Shown here: piece by piece, positions 40,951 through 45,501 of the stretch
Layout: every line of letters starts with the position of its first letter
How positions within the stretch are numbered: the stretch's first letter is position 1
From: Actinomadura nitritigenes
GTDB taxonomy: Bacteria; Actinomycetota; Actinomycetes; Streptosporangiales; Streptosporangiaceae
Direction of reading: 5' to 3'
Length of the DNA: 45,501 bases
Assembly: GCF_017573545.1 (NCBI RefSeq)
Contig: NZ_JAGEOK010000054.1
Coordinates: 1 to 45,501 of the forward strand
Translations under genes and position numbers: made by a program
The notes under the pieces: generated by a model
Database searches by the model: none
What the model was told of the DNA's origin: nothing
Seen by the model: only the letters and a program-made list of their open reading frames with translations

Positions 40951-42177
40951 GTGGCACAGGACGACTATGACGTGGCGATCGTCGGCGCAAGTTTGGCGGG
41001 GTGCACTGCGGCGCTGCTGTTCTCATCGATGGGCGCCCGGGTCGCGCTGCTGGAGAAGCGATCATCGGTGGACGCGTACAAGGTGTTGTGCACCCACTCC
41101 CTGCACGCCAGCGCCATGCCGGTACTCGAACGGCTCGACCTGGTCGCAGCGCTGTGGGCTGCGGGCGCCGCACCGAACCACGCATCCTGGTGGGTCGAAT
41201 GGGGCTGGATCACGCCGGAACGTGATGGCACGGTGCCGTTTGGCCTGAACCTGCGCAGGCAGACTCTCGATCCGCTGTTGCGTCGCCGCGCCGCAGCCGC
41301 GACCGGTGTCGACCTCATGCTCGGCCATGCGGCGACGGCGGTGCTCGAGCGTGACGGACGCGTCCACGGGGTTCGAGCTACCCACCGCGGCAAGGAGATC
41401 GATCTGACCGCGCCCCTGATCGTCGGTGCGGACGGCCGCTCTTCCGCGGTAGCCGCGGCAGCGGGTATCCGGACCAGGAAATCACGCAATCTGCGGTTCG
41501 GGTTCTTTTCCTACTTTCGCGACTTCCCGGAGGACGACGGTCTCAGCCGCGCCTGGTTCATGGGCCCGGACTGCGCATTTTCGTTCGTCAATGAGGACGG
41601 GATCCGCGTTATCGTCGCGGCCCCCAACAGAGCCGACCACCTCTCTGCCTTCAATGCCGACCTCGCGACGTCGTTTCGCGATTACATCAACGCACTTCCC
41701 GATGCTCCCCGCATCGAGGCCGCCCAGCGGATCTCGAAGATCATCGGTACCACGAATTTCCCACTGCTCCAGCGGGAACCGTCGCGGCCAGGTCTGGCTC
41801 TCATCGGTGATGCCGCCCTGGCCACCGACCCGGTCTGGGGGATCGGGGGGTCATGGGCCCTGTTGTCCGCTCAATGGCTTGTCGACGCCGTCGCCAACTC
41901 CTTGAATGACCAGCAGGAGCTCGACTCCGCGCTGGAGCGTTACGGCGCTCGCCACACCCGAGCACTTCGCGGTCACCAAGCCCAGATCCGGCGATATGCG
42001 AAGGCGCGAGGATTCAACGTCGCCGAGCGACTCATGTTCTCTGCCGCCGCCCGCGACAAGGAAATGGCCTCTCACCTCTACCGATTTGGTTCACGCCTCA
42101 TCACTCCGACGGAACTGCTCGCTCCCCGTGCCATTCTACGAGCAGGCAAGGTGAATCTGAGCCATGCAATTGGTTGA
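40951..42177 (+). CDS. FAD-dependent monooxygenase-type oxidoreductase
   Basis: A 408-residue PHBH-fold flavoprotein. The ADP-binding segment is YDVAIVGASLAGCTAALLFS (GASLAG in place of the usual GAGxxG), the DG motif is LIVGADGRSSAVAAAAG, and the GD motif is LALIGDAALATDPVWGIGGS. Such enzymes hydroxylate aromatics or reduce double bonds of isoprenoids (geranylgeranyl-reductase-like). The start is GTG 40951, since GGAGG lies 5 nt before it while the GTG at 40945 falls inside that site. First of three colinear genes. Codon use is somewhat less GC-biased than in the glycan operon. Confidence 0.9.
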   Translation: MAQDDYDVAIVGASLAGCTAALLFSSMGARVALLEKRSSVDAYKVLCTHSLHASAMPVLERLDLVAALWAAGAAPNHASWWVEWGWITPERDGTVPFGLNLRRQTLDPLLRRRAAAATGVDLMLGHAATAVLERDGRVHGVRATHRGKEIDLTAPLIVGADGRSSAVAAAAGIRTRKSRNLRFGFFSYFRDFPEDDGLSRAWFMGPDCAFSFVNEDGIRVIVAAPNRADHLSAFNADLATSFRDYINALPDAPRIEAAQRISKIIGTTNFPLLQREPSRPGLALIGDAALATDPVWGIGGSWALLSAQWLVDAVANSLNDQQELDSALERYGARHTRALRGHQAQIRRYAKARGFNVAERLMFSAAARDKEMASHLYRFGSRLITPTELLAPRAILRAGKVNLSHAIG

Positions 42178-42326
42178 TGCAGAAGGTCGACCTGTCACGT
42201 CCGCAGCCCCTTAGGTGTTTCGCGAAAATACTGTCCGCCACTATCTGCGTAGGGTTGCATCATCAAACCGCGCGACAGGCGCTCCAAAGACACAAATGGC
42301 CGCCACCTGGAACCAAGAGAGAGTTA

Positions 42327-43337
42327 ATGTCAATGACCGTTTTCGCCATTTATGGGGCCACCGGCCACACCGGTCGTCTCGTCACCGCCGAACTCCTTTC
42401 CCGCGGAAAGGATGTCGTCCTGTCCGGCCGGAATCCTGCTGCGCTCGCCGCGCTGGGGCAGGAGCGGATTCTGCCAGCGGGGCTCGACGACCCCGCAGCC
42501 TTGCGTACTCTCGCCGAGATGGCCGACGTCATCATCCATTGCGCGGGCCCCTTCGCCACCACCGCGCTACCGGTTGCCACGGCCGCGGTCGAGGGCGGTT
42601 GCCACTATATCGATCACTCTGTCGAGGTACATACGGTCAAACACCTGTTCGATACTTTTCCCGCGCGCGCGCAGAGCGCTGGCGTCACCGTGCTGCCCAG
42701 CGTGAGCTTCTACGGGGGTATAGGTGACCTGCTCGCCGGTGCCGTCGCGCGCGGTGTCTCCGAGATCGACCGCATCACAGTGGCTTACGCCGTGAGCAAT
42801 TGGATGATGACACACGGTGCCGTGGAGACGGCGCGCCTGCTGTTCGCCGATACCGAGCGAATCGGTTTCGCCGATGGCGCACTGCAAACCGGATTCGTCG
42901 AGCCGCGCAGTGCCGTGTTCGCTTTTCCGCCTCCGGTCGGCCCGCGGCCCATGATCGCTCCAGTGCCGTTCCCGGAGGCCGTCACCGTACCCCGGCATAC
43001 TCGTACCCGGTCGGTGGAGGCCCAACTGACCGCCAACACGTTCGCGGAGGAACAGGCATTCACCAGCGAACACGTTACGGCCGATGCGCGCGCCGCCAGC
43101 GAATTCACCGTCGCCGCACAGGTTCTCGCCGCGCACGGTTCGGCGGCGGGCAGCCTGCGGGGCCGCGACCTGTGGCGAGCCGCCGCGCTGGCCTCGGTGG
43201 AGGCAGCCGTCCGGCTCACCGAGGGCCGCGCCAAGAGCGGAGTCGCCAGTCCTGCAGAGGCTTTCGACGCGACCGATTTCCTAACCGCTCTCGTCGACCA
43301 TGGAGCATTCACACTCGAACTACCAGAACAGCCGTAG
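42327..43337 (+). CDS. Saccharopine dehydrogenase-like / trans-acting enoyl-reductase-type NAD(P)-binding protein
   Basis: A 336-residue protein with an N-terminal Rossmann fold (MSMTVFAIYGATGHTGRLVT; GKDVVLSGRNPAALAALG) and the saccharopine-dehydrogenase-like middle (DVIIHCAGPFATTALPVATA; CHYIDHSVEVHTVKHLFDTF; SFYGGIGDLLAGAVARGVSE). Related proteins act as enoyl reductases or of unknown function. Start ATG 42327 has AGAGAGAG just upstream. It follows the flavoprotein gene by 149 bp and precedes the NmrA-type gene by 10 bp. Confidence 0.88.
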   Translation: MSMTVFAIYGATGHTGRLVTAELLSRGKDVVLSGRNPAALAALGQERILPAGLDDPAALRTLAEMADVIIHCAGPFATTALPVATAAVEGGCHYIDHSVEVHTVKHLFDTFPARAQSAGVTVLPSVSFYGGIGDLLAGAVARGVSEIDRITVAYAVSNWMMTHGAVETARLLFADTERIGFADGALQTGFVEPRSAVFAFPPPVGPRPMIAPVPFPEAVTVPRHTRTRSVEAQLTANTFAEEQAFTSEHVTADARAASEFTVAAQVLAAHGSAAGSLRGRDLWRAAALASVEAAVRLTEGRAKSGVASPAEAFDATDFLTALVDHGAFTLELPEQP

Positions 43338-43347
43338 GAGAACAGGA

Positions 43348-44196
43348 ATGGAACCCATCCTCGTCACAGGTGCCGGCGGTGGCAGTCAAGGTGGCACAGG
43401 CCGCATGGTCGCCGAAATTCTCGTCCGCGCGGGCCTTCCGGTGCGCGCGTTCGTACACAACGACAATGCCCCTGCTGCGGAACTGAAGGACCTCGGCGCC
43501 GAGGTCGTCGTCGGTGATCTGCGCGAGATCACCCAGGTGCTGCCTGCGCTGCAGGGCGTGCGGCGTGCTTACTTCACCTATCCGGTAACCGCCGGAATGC
43601 TCGATGCGGCGGCCGTTTTCGCCGCCGCGGCACGCGACGCGGGTTTGGAGCGGGTGGTCGCGGTGTCTCAACTCGGTTCGGCGCGCGACGCCGGCACCCC
43701 GCACATGCGCCGGCACTGGGTGGCCGAACAGACTCTCGACCGTGCCGGTATCGGTGCGGTGCATCTGCGTGCGGCGGTGTTCTTCGAAAACCTGCGCGTC
43801 GCTATCGGCGACCGTGGCGAACTGGCCCTGCCGCTCGGGTCCCCGGCCACCGTGGTCCCGCTGATCGCGGCCGAGGACGTCGCCCGCGTCGCCGCCGGTG
43901 TGCTGCGCACCCAGGGCCCTGTCGACCCCGTGCTCTGGCTGGCGGGTGAAATCCTCACAGCCGGTACGGCAGCCTCCACCTTCGACGTCCCCTACGCCGA
44001 CGTCGACCCGAACGTTTGGGCAAAGCAGGCGATGTCGATCTACCGCGACGAGGTAACGGTCGAGCACCTGACCCATCTGTGGACGATGTTCGCCGCCATC
44101 GGATCCGGCCACGAGCTTTTCCGCGTCACCGAGACAATCGAGGAGTTCGCTGGTCGCCCACCATTGACCCTGCGCGAATACCTCGCCTCCCGATAG
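43348..44196 (+). CDS. NmrA-family NAD(P)-binding protein
   Basis: A 282-residue NmrA/atypical SDR. The start MEPILVTGAGGGSQGGTGRM has a nucleotide-binding glycine loop longer than usual, followed by AEILVRAGLPVRAFVHND and GVRRAYFTYPVTAGMLDAAA. The region RDAGLERVVAVSQLGSARDA is typical of azoreductase/NmrA relatives. ATG 43348 has AGGAG 7 nt upstream; the open frame starts earlier, at 43300, inside the previous gene. Last gene of the three-gene set, followed by a long hairpin. Confidence 0.9.
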   Translation: MEPILVTGAGGGSQGGTGRMVAEILVRAGLPVRAFVHNDNAPAAELKDLGAEVVVGDLREITQVLPALQGVRRAYFTYPVTAGMLDAAAVFAAAARDAGLERVVAVSQLGSARDAGTPHMRRHWVAEQTLDRAGIGAVHLRAAVFFENLRVAIGDRGELALPLGSPATVVPLIAAEDVARVAAGVLRTQGPVDPVLWLAGEILTAGTAASTFDVPYADVDPNVWAKQAMSIYRDEVTVEHLTHLWTMFAAIGSGHELFRVTETIEEFAGRPPLTLREYLASR

Positions 44197-44317
44197 ACCA
44201 TCAGTTCGGTCGGGGTCGCGGGGCACAACACCATCCCAACCCGAGGCCACCGCTGGTACGGCAGCAACATTTCGTTAGATGAGCTGCGGATATGCGTGTT
44301 CGAGTGGGCAGCGGAGG

Positions 44318-44346
44318 CGGGTCCGCTGGTGGTACCAGCGGACCCG
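44318..44346 (+). terminator. Hairpin terminator after the flavoprotein operon
   Basis: CGGGTCCGCTGGT and ACCAGCGGACCCG pair over 13 bp around a 3-nt loop (GGT), 121 bp after the NmrA stop. No T-tract. It may also be a structural end of the IS relic that starts at 44411. Confidence 0.6.
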
Positions 44347-44410
44347 TCCTCGGTGCCGGCCTCGCCGGTTCTGCCAGTGGACGGTGTGGTCGATGCCGTG
44401 GTGGCGGGGT

Positions 44411-45025
44411 TTAGACGGCGTCTCGATTGGCGAGGCGACGGCTGCAGATGAGGGTGGCGGCGATGCCGGCGCAGGCCAGGAAGTGCTCGGGTTTGTTTTC
44501 GTAGGGGCGGTGCAGGCGGGGGAAGCCGTTCAGTCACGACATCGTGCGCTCGGCCACCCAGCGGTGTCGGCCAAGGCGATCCGAGCGTTCGACACCGCGG
44601 CGGGCGATCTGCGTGACGATGCCCCGGTCGTGCAGGAACCTGCGCAGGTCGGCATGGTCGTAGCCCTTGTCGGGCTGCAGTTTGCGGGACGTCGACGCCG
44701 TGGCCCGCGCCGGAAGCGGACCGGCGGGATGCTGCGCACCAGCGGCTCGAGCCCGAGTTCGTCATGGGTGTTGGCCGCTGAGATCCCGAAGCAGCTTGGC
44801 CCATAGCCGCGCCTGGATCCACTCGGTGAACCGGCGGTGCACCGTCTGCCAGGACGCACCGAAGATCGGAGGGAGCTGCCGCCAGGTGCAACCGGTCGTT
44901 GCCACGAACACGATCGCCGCCGGCACGTCGCGCTCATCGGCCCGGCGCCGTCCACCACCCTGCGGCCGGGTCGGCGCAGGCGGCGTCACCCGCTGGAACA
45001 ACTCCCACAACTCGTCAGGGACCAA
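44411..45025 (-). pseudogene. IS5-family transposase with internal deletion and stop
   Basis: From 45025 leftward: MVPDELWELFQRVTPPAPTR, then VATTGCTWRQLPPIFGASWQ and TVHRRFTEWIQARLWAKLL. The part carrying the first Asp is deleted. Another frame continues GISAANTHDELGLEPLVRSI, then KLQPDKGYDHADLRRFL (frame-shifted), RSDRLGRHRWVAERTMS, TGA, LNGFPRLHRPYENKPEHFLA and LICSRRLANRDAV with TAA at 44411. The internal TGA replaces an expected Trp codon. It is related to, but diverged from, the IS at 26484-27161. Confidence 0.8.
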
Positions 45026-45084
45026 TCGCTCGTTGAATCTCGCCGCGACCGATCCAACAAGCCATCACCAATCAAGACACGGTC

Positions 45085-45386
45085 TTATGAAAGATGCGGA
45101 GCCAGGTGCGACGGCAATTCGCGGGGACGACTTCCGGTTGCGGAGTCGAAGCTGAGAACGCACCCCCCGAAGTGGGCCTCCCTGAAGTCGGCTCCTTTCA
45201 CCTCGAAGTGGGCGGCCCTGAAGTCGACTTCGCCGGCCTCGAACCGGGCGCGGTGGAACTCGGCAGCGCTGTACATGAAGTCATCGCCCGGACCGCCCAC
45301 GAACTGGGCCCCCTGGAAGTTGACTGTGCTTCCCGCGAACCTGGTGTCATGGAAACCGACGGTGCCGTCTATGAACTGAGCCTTTT
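45085..45386 (-). pseudogene. Pentapeptide-repeat protein, N-terminus replaced by an IS
   Basis: The frame carries tandem pentapeptide-like units: LKKAQFIDGTVGFHDTRFAG, STVNFQGAQFVGG, YSAAEFHRARFEAGEVDFRA and AHFEVKGADFREAHFGG. An ORF in this frame appears to start at 45486, but bases above 45387 encode an IS transposase C-terminus in another frame, so that start is not native. About 95 residues of the repeat protein remain. Its original function (often a right-handed beta-helix of unknown role) cannot be inferred. Confidence 0.65.
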
Positions 45387-45500
45387 TCAGTGTGATGCGG
45401 TCTCGCGGAGTTGCAGGGTGTGGATGGCTTTGGCGAGGCGGCCGGCGCGGTGGGGGCAGCAGCGCAGCTTCCGCAGGATTCGCCATGACTTGAGCTGGGC
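45387..45500 (-). pseudogene. IS5-family transposase C-terminal tail at window edge
   Basis: Read from 45500: AQLKSWRILRKLRCCPHRAG, RLAKAIHTLQLRETASH and TGA at 45387-45389. The LKxWRxLRKLRCCP.R pattern is the C-terminal end of HARBI1-like IS5 transposases, similar to the tail of the element at 2-343. Its N-terminal part lies beyond the window. Confidence 0.7.
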
Positions 45501-45501
45501 G

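Noticed and set aside
44318..44346. Hairpin as an IS terminal inverted repeat
   Set aside because: It is one local stem-loop with no matching partner at the other end of the IS relic, so a terminator is the simpler reading.
1..45501. CRISPR arrays, rRNA genes, phage structural modules
   Set aside because: No regularly spaced repeats, no rRNA-like sequence and no capsid, terminase or integrase genes were seen.

Overview
The window looks like an accessory, rearrangement-rich stretch of a high-GC actinomycete chromosome. The signs are GC-rich third codon positions, frequent GTG/TTG starts, genes that appear leaderless, and gene families typical of Streptomyces/Actinomadura-type genomes (MMPL transporters, DHA2 exporter, SigG-like ECF factor, ROK regulator). 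The genus cannot be fixed from the sequence alone; a Streptosporangiales/Thermomonosporaceae-type host is a guess.

Layout. 1-7.5 kb: an IS5 fragment, an MMPL transporter plus quinone-oxidoreductase pair divergent from a TetR regulator, a second IS5 relic, a frameshifted HEAT-repeat gene and an IS30 relic. 7.7-12.1 kb: a DHA2 exporter / putative quinol monooxygenase (frameshifted) / alpha-beta hydrolase operon divergent from a SnoaL-containing ECF sigma factor, then a transposase-like tail. 12.1-13.6 kb: a mostly empty stretch and one membrane-anchored hypothetical. 13.6-26.4 kb: the centrepiece, a compact nine-gene minus-strand operon (GH36 alpha-galactosidase, two ABC permeases, sugar-binding lipoprotein, Tat-exported PhoD phosphoesterase, secreted GH27 with NPCBM, GH20 hexosaminidase, amidohydrolase, SGNH hydrolase) divergent from a ROK regulator. 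26.5-31.1 kb: IS-disrupted ground around an alpha/beta hydrolase and a LysR/quinone-reductase pair. 31.2-35.9 kb: TetR with a perfect 20-bp operator divergent from an NmrA-type reductase, then an orphan NarL-type response regulator and a second MMPL transporter. 35.9-40.8 kb: a decay zone (WD40, MmcQ/YjbR, YceI, epimerase and F420-type reductase remnants) around an intact AraC/quinone-reductase pair. 40.9-44.2 kb: a three-gene flavoprotein/reductase operon. 44.4-45.5 kb: IS5 relics and a beheaded pentapeptide-repeat gene.

Two themes stand out. First, four divergent regulator-oxidoreductase pairs (TetR, LysR, TetR, AraC) plus a quinol monooxygenase-like gene and two MMPL pumps suggest a locus specialised in redox-active or electrophilic small molecules. 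Second, the nine-gene operon combines a PhoD-type phosphoesterase with alpha-galactosidases, a hexosaminidase, an esterase-like protein and an ABC sugar importer. That is a plausible, unproven system for dismantling and importing a glycosylated phosphate polymer such as wall teichoic acid. At least fourteen broken genes or IS relics show heavy gene turnover around these intact cassettes.
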